A stretch of 64,000 nt of DNA from DATGZX01 sp035296965 (GCA_035296965.1 DATGZX010000010.1:61634-125633); one strand, 5' to 3'; shown: positions 7,644-16,117, numbered from the stretch's first letter. The notes: generated by a model from the sequence alone, not told the origin. Numbers and translations are program-made.

Positions 7644-8902
7644 TCATGGCCCCTAAACCCCTGACGATGAACCCCAACTATCTGGCGATGGTGCGTGGCA
7701 CTCGCGAACTGCACCAACTCCTGGCCGCGGGCAAGGATGACGCGCCTGAAGCCGACGCCCTTCGCGATGCGACAGATGGCCCATGGGAAGCACTCTCGGA
7801 GATCGAACGCAGCCGTGTCCGCAACCTCTCGGAGGATCTTTACGCGCTTGTCGAGCCCCCCTCTGCCGCACAACCGATGAATCCCCAAGCCCAGGCCAAG
7901 CTCGGTGAAGCCTTTGAGGCCAAACAGCGGGGTGAGTGGGATAGGGCGCTCGATCTCCTTCGACGTTGGCGAGCCTATATTGACCCGGCGCTCGTTAGCT
8001 ACCTGCGCGGCTCGATCTGGCTGGAGGCTGGGGATCCGGCAACCGCAGCGCTCTTTTATGACCATGCCTGCAAACTCCAGCCCGACAACGAGAACTATCT
8101 GGCGATGTTTCTGGATGCCCTGAACCGCGCCGACCGGACAGCAGCGAGAAAGCGCGCAGAAGAAATCCTTCAGGAATACAGCAACTACTCGCCGGTCGTC
8201 GTCGCACGTGCGGCCGACATCACACTTATGTCGGCCCTGTCCGCTTCGGAAACACAAGCGCTCCGGACATTTGAACTTCTGGAGCCAATCCTGAAGAGCA
8301 CGCTTACCAAGTTCGAGCAGCAGGAACTGAGCAACATCGACCGTTCATATTTCGTACTGACGCTTGCCCTGCTTGGCTTCGGTTATCAATTCCGCGGCAA
8401 TTCGCAAGCCGCCCTGGAGTACTATTCACGGGGGCTACAACTCGAGCCGTACAACGATGCACTGCTGGTCGACAGGGGCACTCTTCTCTACGGGACCAGC
8501 ACCCGCGCGGTCACAGACCTCGAGATGGCGATCCGCGTTGGCTCTCGTCTGGTTTGGCCCTACGTCTTTCTTGCCCATCACAATCTAGCGAACGGCCAGT
8601 TCGAGGAGTGCCGAAAACTCTGCGAGCAAGCGCTCAGCATGAATGGCTCTGCGGCCGTGATGAGTGAGGTTTCGGAATGGATGGCAATCGCACAAGCTGA
8701 ATTGGGCTTCCCAGCCGACCTCGTGCGAGCGACATTCGACAACGCAATTCGACTCGATCCGTCGAACGAGCGAGCCAAGCGCAATCTGGCCGCGTTCGAG
8801 GCTGCAAACAAACCGATCTCCGTAAAGATCTGGGAGACCCGTACCGCAGGTGCTCTCCGAACGTCAGGCCTGGCCGAGAGGCGGTTTGCGATGGCGGCGT
8901 GA
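7640..8902 (+). CDS. tetratricopeptide-repeat protein
   Basis: A 420-residue soluble protein made of TPR-like helical pairs: GEAFEAKQRGEWDRALDLLR, LRGSIWLEAGDPATAALFYD, LGFGYQFRGNSQAALEYYSR, LAHHNLANGQFEECRKLCEQ and FDNAIRLDPSNERAKRNLAA. No signal peptide or membrane segment. Either GTG 7640 or ATG 7646 can be the start; both overlap or abut the preceding stop. TPR proteins bind partner proteins. The coupling suggests it binds the product of the gene before it, perhaps as an immunity or chaperone factor (inference). Confidence 0.8.
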   Translation: MIMAPKPLTMNPNYLAMVRGTRELHQLLAAGKDDAPEADALRDATDGPWEALSEIERSRVRNLSEDLYALVEPPSAAQPMNPQAQAKLGEAFEAKQRGEWDRALDLLRRWRAYIDPALVSYLRGSIWLEAGDPATAALFYDHACKLQPDNENYLAMFLDALNRADRTAARKRAEEILQEYSNYSPVVVARAADITLMSALSASETQALRTFELLEPILKSTLTKFEQQELSNIDRSYFVLTLALLGFGYQFRGNSQAALEYYSRGLQLEPYNDALLVDRGTLLYGTSTRAVTDLEMAIRVGSRLVWPYVFLAHHNLANGQFEECRKLCEQALSMNGSAAVMSEVSEWMAIAQAELGFPADLVRATFDNAIRLDPSNERAKRNLAAFEAANKPISVKIWETRTAGALRTSGLAERRFAMAA

Positions 8903-8951
8903 ATGCTGACAACCGGATGGACTCGGTTCGAAGATGGGATCGACGCGGCAG

Positions 8952-9020
8952 TCACTCTTCTAGCATCGTGAGTACCTGTGCACGCGAAGCCGGATCGAAT
9001 CCGCCGCGCCCGCTCACCAT
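8952..9020 (-). pseudogene. second IS66 TnpA-like C-terminal fragment
   Basis: A short frame ends GGFDPASRAQVLTMLEE-stop, parallel to AGFDPATLAQLLAVLEE in the fragment at 6867. Only about 20 residues are recognisable. The two fragments flank the DUF/toxin-TPR segment, consistent with past IS activity. Confidence 0.3.
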
Positions 9021-9046
9021 CTTTCGACGTCGCGAACGGAGCGTCA

Positions 9047-10123
9047 TCACCCCAGGGATCGCAAATACTCTTCAATGGCGACATGGCCTCCGGCAGCCGC
9101 CAATTCAATGGCTGTCTTGCCGTTGGCATCGCGAAGCCGATGGTCGGCACCATAGCGGACAAGCAACTCCACGATCTTCTCCTGACCATTCCTGGCAGCC
9201 GCGTGGAGAGGAGTGCCAAATACTCCCTGGGCATTAACATCGTCGCCCTTGTTGAGGGCTACTTTCACTTCCCACATGCGGCCGCTAAGAGCCGCGCTCT
9301 CCAGGCGACCAATCGCTTTTGCACTAGGGACTATATCCCTGATAGATCGGCCCGGCTTATTCACGGCTCGTAAAACCTCGTTAATTTTGTGGTCCATATC
9401 AGCAAGGCGCTGATCTTCAGCATCAAACATGAGACGTGGAGGGGGAAGAAACGCTGCGAAAACAACTCGTTGAAATTCATCCGCGGAAATGCGCCAAGAA
9501 TTGGTCGCCAGATTCGACTTCTGGGCCGCGACACCAGCGCTGTTATTTTCCGCACACAGCAATGAAACCTCGGGCCAAGAATCCTGAAAATGAAGTTCAT
9601 TATCCCAGATCATCAGGGAAAGAATGCCATGGGCGACACGGGTGCCGTCATAGACAAGTGTCTGGATCGGAGCAACGCCCATAGGCCGATCAGGATTGGG
9701 GCGGTGAAGCTTTGGATTGGCATAATAGAGCTGCAGTTCGGACCAGATCTCGCGCGCCCTTAGCCTGCGCAGTCGGGTGATGCGAGCGATCGGTTGTTCG
9801 GGTTGATCGCTGTTAAGCAGGCAAGTGATGGGGGCCGCGATCCTGAGTTGAAGCATTAGGAACAGTTCCTCAAGCGATCCCCCGCGCTCGGGGCATCGTT
9901 GCCCCGATTCGATAAAAGCGCGATATTCTGGCCATAACTTCCAAACATCGAACTCCGTAAGGGCCGGCGGTTCAGTAGGAACTTCATTGCGATTCACCCA
10001 AATCGTTGCCACATAGTGCAACAGCGCCACTGGTGTCCAGACTCTTTCCTCAAATGACTTCCATTTGGGGCCGCCCTCTTTCCCGCCGAAGTAGATGGTC
10101 GAATGGTCGTTGCTTGTGCTCAT
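9047..10123 (-). CDS. ankyrin-repeat protein downstream of the CHAT/NB-ARC cluster
   Basis: A 358-residue protein. The N-terminal 270 residues match nothing I recognise and are aromatic-rich (FEERVWTPVALLHYVATIWV near the start). The C-terminus holds ankyrin repeats (LESAALSGRMWEVKVALNKG, VFGTPLHAAARNGQEKIVEL, LVRYGADHRLRDANGKTAIE). The start at 10123 (MSTSNDHST) is chosen because it lies 7 nt after the stop of the upstream gene and begins a non-low-complexity protein; the frame stays open to 10213. Same strand and near-abutting, so it is probably co-transcribed with the 253-aa gene. Ankyrins suggest a partner-binding or inhibitor function. Confidence 0.75.
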   Translation of the reverse strand: MSTSNDHSTIYFGGKEGGPKWKSFEERVWTPVALLHYVATIWVNRNEVPTEPPALTEFDVWKLWPEYRAFIESGQRCPERGGSLEELFLMLQLRIAAPITCLLNSDQPEQPIARITRLRRLRAREIWSELQLYYANPKLHRPNPDRPMGVAPIQTLVYDGTRVAHGILSLMIWDNELHFQDSWPEVSLLCAENNSAGVAAQKSNLATNSWRISADEFQRVVFAAFLPPPRLMFDAEDQRLADMDHKINEVLRAVNKPGRSIRDIVPSAKAIGRLESAALSGRMWEVKVALNKGDDVNAQGVFGTPLHAAARNGQEKIVELLVRYGADHRLRDANGKTAIELAAAGGHVAIEEYLRSLG

Positions 10124-10130
10124 CCTAGCT

Positions 10131-10892
10131 TCACGACATGTCAGGGATTGCCGCTTCCAGTACTTCGTCGTCCGGCGGGGTGGTGGCAACGGACCTCTCC
10201 ATGGTTCCGCCAAAGTGGATCGTTGGCGGTTTGCCTAGGAGCCATTCGACCCAGGAGCGCCGGAACCGGGACAGACGGAAGAGCGGCGTCAGTCCCTTTT
10301 CTCCCAGGAATTTCGTGATATCTCCTCTTTGCGCATGCACGGTTATTCCGGCATCGATCTTGGCGAGGTTCAGGCTGTCGATGCCGGCCTTGGCCTTGAG
10401 TTCCAGCTTGGCGTCCCTCGAATTGGATATGAGGATGGTGGTGCTGCCGGCCCGAACGAGGGTATCCACGACTACCCAATCCAGCTCCCATTCCTTTCGC
10501 TGGTAAGCCAGGGTCAACGTCTTGCCGATGGTAACCTTGTCTTCGATCTCGTCCACGTAGCAATCCATGGCGTGGAACAGGAAGGCTCCCTCGCTCGTGA
10601 AGTCGATGCTCAGGCCCGCGTCTTCGACCGGCAGGCCGGGCCCCGTCACTACTGCGGCCTTTGGTTTGATTTTGAAGCCCGACTTGGTGTCGTCGTTGAA
10701 AAGCAGCGGCTTGTCCCCCGGACGAACTTTGAATTTGACGCCGAGTGCCCCGAGAGAAGTTTTCCGTTTGAATAACTTCCCTTCCAGGACGCCCACATCG
10801 CCGAGCGCCACGCGCGTATTGGGCAGCCAGGCGGCGAGATAGCCGTAGCGCTGGTAGAGGCCTTGGACGTAGCTGTCGTAGACATTCTTCAT
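10131..10892 (-). CDS. uncharacterised beta-rich protein; gasdermin-like pore former is one possibility
   Basis: A 253-residue soluble protein without a signal peptide. It starts MKNVYDSYVQGLYQRYGYLA and AWLPNTRVALGDVGVL. The middle alternates hydrophobic and polar residues as in a beta-sheet protein (LSIDFTSEGAFLFHAMDCYV, WELDWVVVDTLV, STTILISNSRDAKLELKAKA), and it ends with KGLTPLFRLSRF and a 30-residue loop-like tail. Length, beta content, tail, and position after a CHAT protease-NB-ARC-TPR gene resemble bacterial gasdermins, which are activated by neighbouring caspase-like proteases. However, the N-terminal lipidated Cys typical of those proteins is absent, and the assignment rests on context and pattern only. 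Confidence 0.75.
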   Translation of the reverse strand: MKNVYDSYVQGLYQRYGYLAAWLPNTRVALGDVGVLEGKLFKRKTSLGALGVKFKVRPGDKPLLFNDDTKSGFKIKPKAAVVTGPGLPVEDAGLSIDFTSEGAFLFHAMDCYVDEIEDKVTIGKTLTLAYQRKEWELDWVVVDTLVRAGSTTILISNSRDAKLELKAKAGIDSLNLAKIDAGITVHAQRGDITKFLGEKGLTPLFRLSRFRRSWVEWLLGKPPTIHFGGTMERSVATTPPDDEVLEAAIPDMS

Positions 10893-10933
10893 TCACAAAT
10901 CCTCCGCTGTGCCAATCCGAAATCTTAAAACCC

Positions 10934-11121
10934 GGGGTGCCATGCTTTCGCCGCCACTTGAGATAACAAACTCACCTCGCAAGACCTGGCGAAAGCGTGT
11001 CTCGACCCATTTCAGAAATCCCGCACTCAGGACTGGTCAACTGTCGAGCGGCCGGAAATGCTTTCGCCATTGCAGCATATAGTTTCTGCCCTGGCCAATG
11101 GCTCGCGAAAGCATGGCATCC
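10934..11121. repeat. inverted-repeat element (TGCCATGCTTTCGC arms)
   Basis: GGGGTGCCATGCTTTCGC (10934-10951) is inverted at 11105-11121 as GCGAAAGCATGGCATCC, with two more half-copies of the GCGAAAGC core in between. It looks like a MITE or REP cluster. Confidence 0.5.
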
Positions 11122-11161
11122 TGCCGAACGGCCTTCCAACCGCACAGCGGTTGCACAGCTT

Positions 11162-11347
11162 AGCCCTGGGTCAGCGCAGCGCCACCCAGGGAAGAGGGAC
11201 AACTGGGTTTTCGTGTACCCTGCAGGGATACCACAACCGGACGCCCGCGATTGTGGCACCCTTACAGAGTGCGGAAGATCCTTTATCGACCGTCCGACCC
11301 AGGGTGGCGCTACGCGTTGCTCCGCTTACCCTGGGCTATGTTGTGTC
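11162..11347. repeat. paired CCCAGGGTGGCGCT repeats
   Basis: AGCCCTGGGT...ACCCAGGG at 11162-11191 and CCCAGGGTGGCGCT...ACCCTGGGCT at 11298-11338 are each hairpins with 8-bp arms and are inverted relative to each other. The sequence type is a frequent intergenic repeat in planctomycete genomes (recollection). Confidence 0.5.
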
Positions 11348-11399
11348 ACGCATTCTGCGTGAGGAACGGAGGCGGCCAGCCATTTCGCCAAGGCATTGT

Positions 11400-14300
11400 C
11401 TACGTTCCTTGCTCTTCGGGAAACGGGCCGAGGCCGGCTTGCTCCCACATGGCCTTGAGCTTTGCTTGGTCCGCGGGGGGAGCAAGATGCAACACTCTGC
11501 CGAAGTTCCCTGCATAGCCTCGCGCATCTTTCTCATTCTTTGAATTGACAAAGCCCGCAACGGACCGGATAAAGCGCTGACCAGCTTCCTGCCACTGACC
11601 TCCCTTAGCCGCGATAATTCCCAGCTGTCCATGAGCGTGTGGCGCTAAAGACTGATTGTCATACCGCTCCGAAATGCTTAGCAATCTGCGGAAATGCTGT
11701 TCTGCCAAGGGAAAATCACCCCGGAGGCAAGCAATTAACCCAAGATGATAGCAGCTAGTGAGCGCACCAGGCTCGTCGTTCTCCTTCTCTTTGATAGCTA
11801 GGCACCTACTGAACCATTGCTCGCTATCGACTAGATGGCTCCCCCCAAGCGCTACAATGCCCAATTCGCAGTAGGTCAAGGCGGCGCTATGCTCGTTGCC
11901 TTCTTCCTCTTCAATTACCAAACACTTTCTGAGCCATTGCTCCGCTGAAACAAGGTCACCTTGCTTGCGCGCAGTAACGCCGAGATGATAGTAAGTGATG
12001 CTCGCGCCGTACTTGTCTCCATTTTTTTCCTTAATCATCAGCGACCGTTGGTACCACTTGTCGGCGGCCTCGAAGCGGTTCTGGTTCTCTGCTACGACGC
12101 CTAGTTGATGGTACGTAATGCCAAGATTGTAGAAGTCCCCTAGTTTTTCATTGATCGCTACGCTTTGGTGAAAATATCCCTCCGCGCTCTTGAAATCTCC
12201 TTCGGCAGCTACCATCATTCCAAGGTCATGGTAGATCCCTGCGCGACGACCATCATCTCCGGTTTGCTCGCATAAGCGGAGGGCCTTATCGTACCACTCC
12301 TGGGCCTCCGCGGTACGTCGCTCCTGTGTAGCGATTTGACCAAGCAACTGGTAGGTTCCGACAGGCATCCAGGTATCGATCTGACTCTCGGTGATAGCCA
12401 ATGACTTGCTGCACCAGTCCTTGGCCGCCTCAAAATTGCGTTGCTGGAATGACAGTTCGCCAAGGTTTAAATAGACGTCGGCAATGGGGTATGCCTGGCC
12501 AAGCTTCGTACCGGCCAAAAGTGATTCATGCCACCACTTTTCCGCGGTCTTGAAATCGCGCTGATCGGCTGCGATCGCGCCAAGCTGGTTAAAGGAAGCG
12601 ACGTCCCCTCCCAGTATATGCTTGCTAGCACTGTGCGCAGCGAGTTCATTTAGCAGACTGCGAGCAGATTGGAAGTCACGTATCTCTTTGGCATCGAGCG
12701 CCAAGGCCTGCGTAAGTATAAAATAGGGAAGGTCCATGTCGAGGCGTTTGGCCTCTTCTCGGGCCGAGTAAAAGCTCGGGCCGTAAAGAAGAAATGCGCC
12801 TCGATGCTCGTTCTTTGGGCGAGCCACGAGTGCATTAGCCACGATTGTCAATACATTTACAAAACCGCGAATCCACTTGTCTCTAACGTCAGGCAAAATA
12901 CCTCGTATGAAATTTGCCCGCAGAAAGCCGCTGAGAGCTGGATGTAGTTCGAAAACAGCTTGTCCTTTTCCCCGCAATAAACCCGCCGCGCTCAAGATCT
13001 GCAACAGGCGATCAACCAGTGGGCGTGAATCGAGCTCAATCACACCGTTGGCGATTTGGGCCAAAACTTCCGAATGGAGGGATCCTTGATGCATGGCGAC
13101 CGGGACGAGCAGTGGCTTCAAGTCTTCAGGCAACGATTGCTCGACGAAAGCTAGGGTAGCCGTTAGCGCCTTCTGTGATTCATCCGTGTCCGGCCCAAAC
13201 CTGGCGAGGTTATTCCGAAGCGCCTTGGCAACCTCTGAAGCTGTCAGCCTCTCCAGCCGGGGCAAGATCGCACGCATCGCGAGCGGGTGGCCGTCCAGCA
13301 TTTGCATCAACTCTACCAAATCCCTGTCATCGCGATTGACGGTCTTCCCCAGGTCGCGCAGAATAGCGGTGCAGTACTCCCAGCGTTCTTCTCCTTCTAG
13401 CCCTCCCAGCGGCAACAAAAAGCGCCGCTGCGATCCCAACCAATGCTCCGGCGACCGGCTCGTAATGATCACCTTGGTCGCACCGCCACGCAGCTTGTCC
13501 AAGAAGCGCGCCAACAACTCGCGGTCTTCCGGAGACAGATTGGCGGTGACATGTGTGCCGGGAATGCCCTGCGCCACCTCAAAATTATCCCACACGATCA
13601 CGAAGCGATTCTCGCAGAAAGCCTTGCCCAGGGCGTTGATCTTGTGCTCCACAGGCGCGGCCGCAAACGTCCCGCCAATCAGCCTTTCCCCCATGCGATT
13701 GAAGACGTACTCGGCCGAGCGGATTTCCTGGAACCCGAACCAGAAGCTGCCTTCGCCCAAGCCGTTGGTGGCGTCGAGCCACTGAAGGTAGCCGCGGGCC
13801 AGCGTGGTCTTGCCTACGCCGCCCATTCCCTGGATCAGGATGGCGGGAGGCGGTCGGCGCATCGCCCGCTCCAGCTCCAGGAGCGGCCCGTCGCGTCCGA
13901 CGAAGCCGTGTGGGTCACGATTTTCCAGCACTTCGGGGGGCAGCTTCGAGGGGGCTGGCTCATTTGCTTGGGCCGCCGCTTTGGCGAACGAGAAGTCGAG
14001 CGGTTCTTGCTGATAGAGGACAGGGACAAGCCAATCGTCCAGGGGAAATGTGCCGCGAACGCAGACGCGGCCGCGCTCTTGGAGCATCGCCTGCCGGCCT
14101 GCTCGGACGGCCTGGGCCACGCTTCCTTCTTCGAAAAGCCGGCGGTAGAAGGCGGGTAGAAATTGCTGAGCGCCGCTGACATAGAGGGAATACGCCATGG
14201 CCACCACACTGCGCATACCCGAGCGCAGCAAAGCCGCGGCTACCGAGGCGAATTGATCCTCAGCTCGATCGTCGACCATAGCGGATTGGCACGCATTGAG

Positions 14301-14930
14301 GACGACCGCCGGTACCGCGCACTCGCGCAGCAGAACGCTCAGCTGGTCGGCGTTCATCGGGTCGGCTTGGCCGTCGTCCTTTTCGAAAATGAGGGCTCCT
14401 TGCGGTCCCTGGTATGTGAACGGGCCGGACGCGCCGGCTATTTGGCCATAGGCTCCATGCCCGTCGAAGTGCAGAATGTGGTAATAGCCTGGCCGCTCGC
14501 GAAGGTGGTCGCGAAGGCGCGAAATCGTCGGGGGCCGCAGGACGTCCACATGCGCCGGCAGGTGGTTCTTGGCGATTAGCTCCACCAACGGCCGGGAGAT
14601 CGAGCGATATTGCACGTCGCCCTGGTAGGGCCTGGCAGTAACGAGCAGAATATTGACGCGGTCCCTGGGCAAACTTTCTGGCAGCTTTTGCACGTCGCGG
14701 ATTTGGTTCAGCCGGCGCTCGATCTGGCAGGTCTGCGCAAGATAACCGACCTCGGGATCGTAAAGCGCCTCCCACGGCCAGCCCAGTACGCGCGGATCAT
14801 CGCTGGAGATTTGCAAGTGTAATTTGATGTACGCATCGCTCGTAGCCCCGTCGAACAGCCGGCCGCCCGCCCGGTCGCCGAAGAGGGACTCGAAGGCTTG
14901 CTTTCCCCAGGCACGCAAAGCGTCCTGCAC
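11400..14930 (-). CDS. NLR-like protein: CHAT protease - NB-ARC ATPase - TPR array
   Basis: A 1176-residue product read from GTG 14930. Residues about 1-310 are a caspase-like CHAT protease domain with catalytic His in HILHFDGHG (His158) and Cys in VVLNACQSAM (Cys214). Residues about 335-650 are an NB-ARC/STAND ATPase with Walker A GMGGVGKTTLA (368-378), Walker B RFVIVWDNFE and sensor KVIITSRS. The last 400 residues are about ten TPRs (for example AEKWWHESLLAGTKLGQAYP). This is the animal/plant NLR plan: sensor repeats, oligomerising ATPase, death effector. CHAT proteases are known to activate gasdermins and other effectors. The natural start appears to be upstream at 15155, with a TAG in between (see 14988-15155). 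Confidence 0.88.
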   Translation of the reverse strand: MQDALRAWGKQAFESLFGDRAGGRLFDGATSDAYIKLHLQISSDDPRVLGWPWEALYDPEVGYLAQTCQIERRLNQIRDVQKLPESLPRDRVNILLVTARPYQGDVQYRSISRPLVELIAKNHLPAHVDVLRPPTISRLRDHLRERPGYYHILHFDGHGAYGQIAGASGPFTYQGPQGALIFEKDDGQADPMNADQLSVLLRECAVPAVVLNACQSAMVDDRAEDQFASVAAALLRSGMRSVVAMAYSLYVSGAQQFLPAFYRRLFEEGSVAQAVRAGRQAMLQERGRVCVRGTFPLDDWLVPVLYQQEPLDFSFAKAAAQANEPAPSKLPPEVLENRDPHGFVGRDGPLLELERAMRRPPPAILIQGMGGVGKTTLARGYLQWLDATNGLGEGSFWFGFQEIRSAEYVFNRMGERLIGGTFAAAPVEHKINALGKAFCENRFVIVWDNFEVAQGIPGTHVTANLSPEDRELLARFLDKLRGGATKVIITSRSPEHWLGSQRRFLLPLGGLEGEERWEYCTAILRDLGKTVNRDDRDLVELMQMLDGHPLAMRAILPRLERLTASEVAKALRNNLARFGPDTDESQKALTATLAFVEQSLPEDLKPLLVPVAMHQGSLHSEVLAQIANGVIELDSRPLVDRLLQILSAAGLLRGKGQAVFELHPALSGFLRANFIRGILPDVRDKWIRGFVNVLTIVANALVARPKNEHRGAFLLYGPSFYSAREEAKRLDMDLPYFILTQALALDAKEIRDFQSARSLLNELAAHSASKHILGGDVASFNQLGAIAADQRDFKTAEKWWHESLLAGTKLGQAYPIADVYLNLGELSFQQRNFEAAKDWCSKSLAITESQIDTWMPVGTYQLLGQIATQERRTAEAQEWYDKALRLCEQTGDDGRRAGIYHDLGMMVAAEGDFKSAEGYFHQSVAINEKLGDFYNLGITYHQLGVVAENQNRFEAADKWYQRSLMIKEKNGDKYGASITYYHLGVTARKQGDLVSAEQWLRKCLVIEEEEGNEHSAALTYCELGIVALGGSHLVDSEQWFSRCLAIKEKENDEPGALTSCYHLGLIACLRGDFPLAEQHFRRLLSISERYDNQSLAPHAHGQLGIIAAKGGQWQEAGQRFIRSVAGFVNSKNEKDARGYAGNFGRVLHLAPPADQAKLKAMWEQAGLGPFPEEQGT

Positions 14931-14987
14931 CCGGCCTGCATGATCCGTCTCCGGTGGGAATGGGTAGTCCAGAAATTTCTCAAGGTA

Positions 14988-15155
14988 CTACTGCGTTTCG
15001 CGTAACAGATCGCTCTGCGGCCGGCCCTCGACAGGGAAGCCGGCGGGCGAGCGAATCTCAATGGTCTGCCCGGAGGTCTTGCCATCCGGCAACCGCGTCA
15101 CCTGAAATTGCGGTGGATCACTCTGGGGGATATGGCGAACGAGGAGGGCGTTCAT
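14988..15155 (-). pseudogene. 5' end of the CHAT gene, cut off by an in-frame TAG
   Basis: From ATG 15155 the same frame encodes 55 residues (MNALLVRHIPQSDPPQFQVT ... SDLLRETQ), then TAG at 14988-14990. It then continues YLEKFLDYPFPPETDHAGRV straight into the CHAT protein with no further stop. The N-terminal sequence is the usual beta-strand plus 'LRxxLxWYLExYLdyP' lead-in of planctomycete CHAT proteins, in which the interrupted position is normally Trp (TGG to TAG, one base). The protein could be truncated and restarted at GTG 14930, read through, or correct in the genome and miscalled in the assembly. Confidence 0.7.
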
Positions 15156-15209
15156 TCACAGCCTCTGGGCCGTAGCTGCTTTTGGGGGATAGAGTGGGCA
15201 CTGTTTGAG

Positions 15210-15656
15210 ATGATAATCGAAAGGCGAAGGGTTTCAATAGAACAGAAGGCAACACGCCAACTGGCGAAGTTCGCCACGTTCAATCCGCATCAGTTCGCCG
15301 GCCAGGTCGCAAATTTGGGTTTTTGGTTGGCCGAGGTCCGCCATCGCCTTGCCGTCATCGACGGCTATGCCGAGAGGTTTGAGCGGCTCAAGGCGGCGCA
15401 GAAGAAGCACGTTTCGCAACACAATACGATCGAGTTTTCCCTGTTTGACCCATGTTGCACCCAGGGACGGCCTTCTCCGCCCAGGCGCGCCCCGCAAACC
15501 GAGCTCAAAGAGGCGCGCCACAACCTTCGCGAAGCGACGTATCGCTTCCTCGTGCGCGCCTTTCGTGAGAATATGATCGAGGAAGCGGCCTTATGGCAAA
15601 CGTGCGACGAGCTGGGGATCAGCGTCAATAAGAGCGACTTGAAGGCCCGAATCTAA
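15210..15656 (+). CDS. hypothetical helical protein, divergent from the CHAT gene
   Basis: About 148 residues from ATG 15210 (MIIERRRVSIEQKATRQLAK); in-frame starts at 15132 and 15108 would overlap the CHAT gene's 5' end. The sequence is charged and helical (VRHRLAVIDGYAERFERLKA, ELKEARHNLREATYRFLVRA) with a 25-residue Pro/Arg-rich interruption. It has no signal, no membrane segment and no family I recognise. It shares the divergent promoter region with the CHAT gene and could be its regulator or partner (inference). Confidence 0.5.
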   Translation: MIIERRRVSIEQKATRQLAKFATFNPHQFAGQVANLGFWLAEVRHRLAVIDGYAERFERLKAAQKKHVSQHNTIEFSLFDPCCTQGRPSPPRRAPQTELKEARHNLREATYRFLVRAFRENMIEEAALWQTCDELGISVNKSDLKARI

Positions 15657-15724
15657 TCGCGGTAAGCGGACAGGCTTTGTCTTCAAAAGGAACAGGAGGC
15701 AACGGAGGAAACAGAGGGCGCACC

Positions 15725-16117
15725 CTACTCCCGTCCACCTCCCGATTCCAAGAGCCAGAGCCGGGCCAGCGCGACAACGATCGACTGGGGCCCCGCCTCT
15801 GCACTTCCGGCTATTTTGACCGAAGTTCCGGCGGCGGACAGCGTGCCGGCCCAGGAGCCGTCTGGCTGGCGGGTAAGGGATACCTGCGTCCCAGCGGGAA
15901 GGCTCTTGAGCGCCTCGCCCCTCTTCGGCAGGGCCTCGGCCGCCTTCTGCTGCTCTTCAACCAGCTTGGCGGCACATTCGGCGCAACGGGTCTGCTGGAA
16001 CTTCGCCAGCCGCTGCGCACGATACTTATCCACCGTATAGTGCTGGAACTCTTGCTGGTGTCCGCAGGCCCTGACCACCATGGGCCGCGCCACAATCTTG
16101 CCTGAAGGCTCAGTCAT
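15725..16117 (-). CDS. hypothetical protein with a Cys/His cluster
   Basis: A 130-residue protein beginning MTEPSGKIVARPMVVRACGH. One C-G-H and one C-A-E-C pair (positions about 18-48) are spaced like a zinc-binding finger, followed by an acidic/Ala-rich helix. The second half (GTQVSLTRQPDGSWAGTLSA) looks like a small beta domain. It is upstream of, and on the same strand as, the CHAT gene but separated from it by the divergent 15210 gene, so it is not in the same operon. Unknown function. Confidence 0.6.
   Translation of the reverse strand: MTEPSGKIVARPMVVRACGHQQEFQHYTVDKYRAQRLAKFQQTRCAECAAKLVEEQQKAAEALPKRGEALKSLPAGTQVSLTRQPDGSWAGTLSAAGTSVKIAGSAEAGPQSIVVALARLWLLESGGGRE

Larger units (their letters stand above)
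10893..11399. other. 507-bp repeat-bearing gap inside the CHAT cluster
   Basis: No gene is visible. It contains four copies of GCGAAAGC(A/G)T in alternating orientation (near 10943, 10988, 11058 and 11105) and two CCCAGGGT/ACCCTGGG hairpins (11162-11191 and 11298-11347). The gap makes a separate promoter for the 253-aa gene plausible. Confidence 0.6.

Noticed and set aside
13093..13785. 230-codon plus frame inside the CHAT-NB-ARC gene
   Set aside because: Ser/Arg-rich antisense of the NB-ARC domain, no independent evidence.
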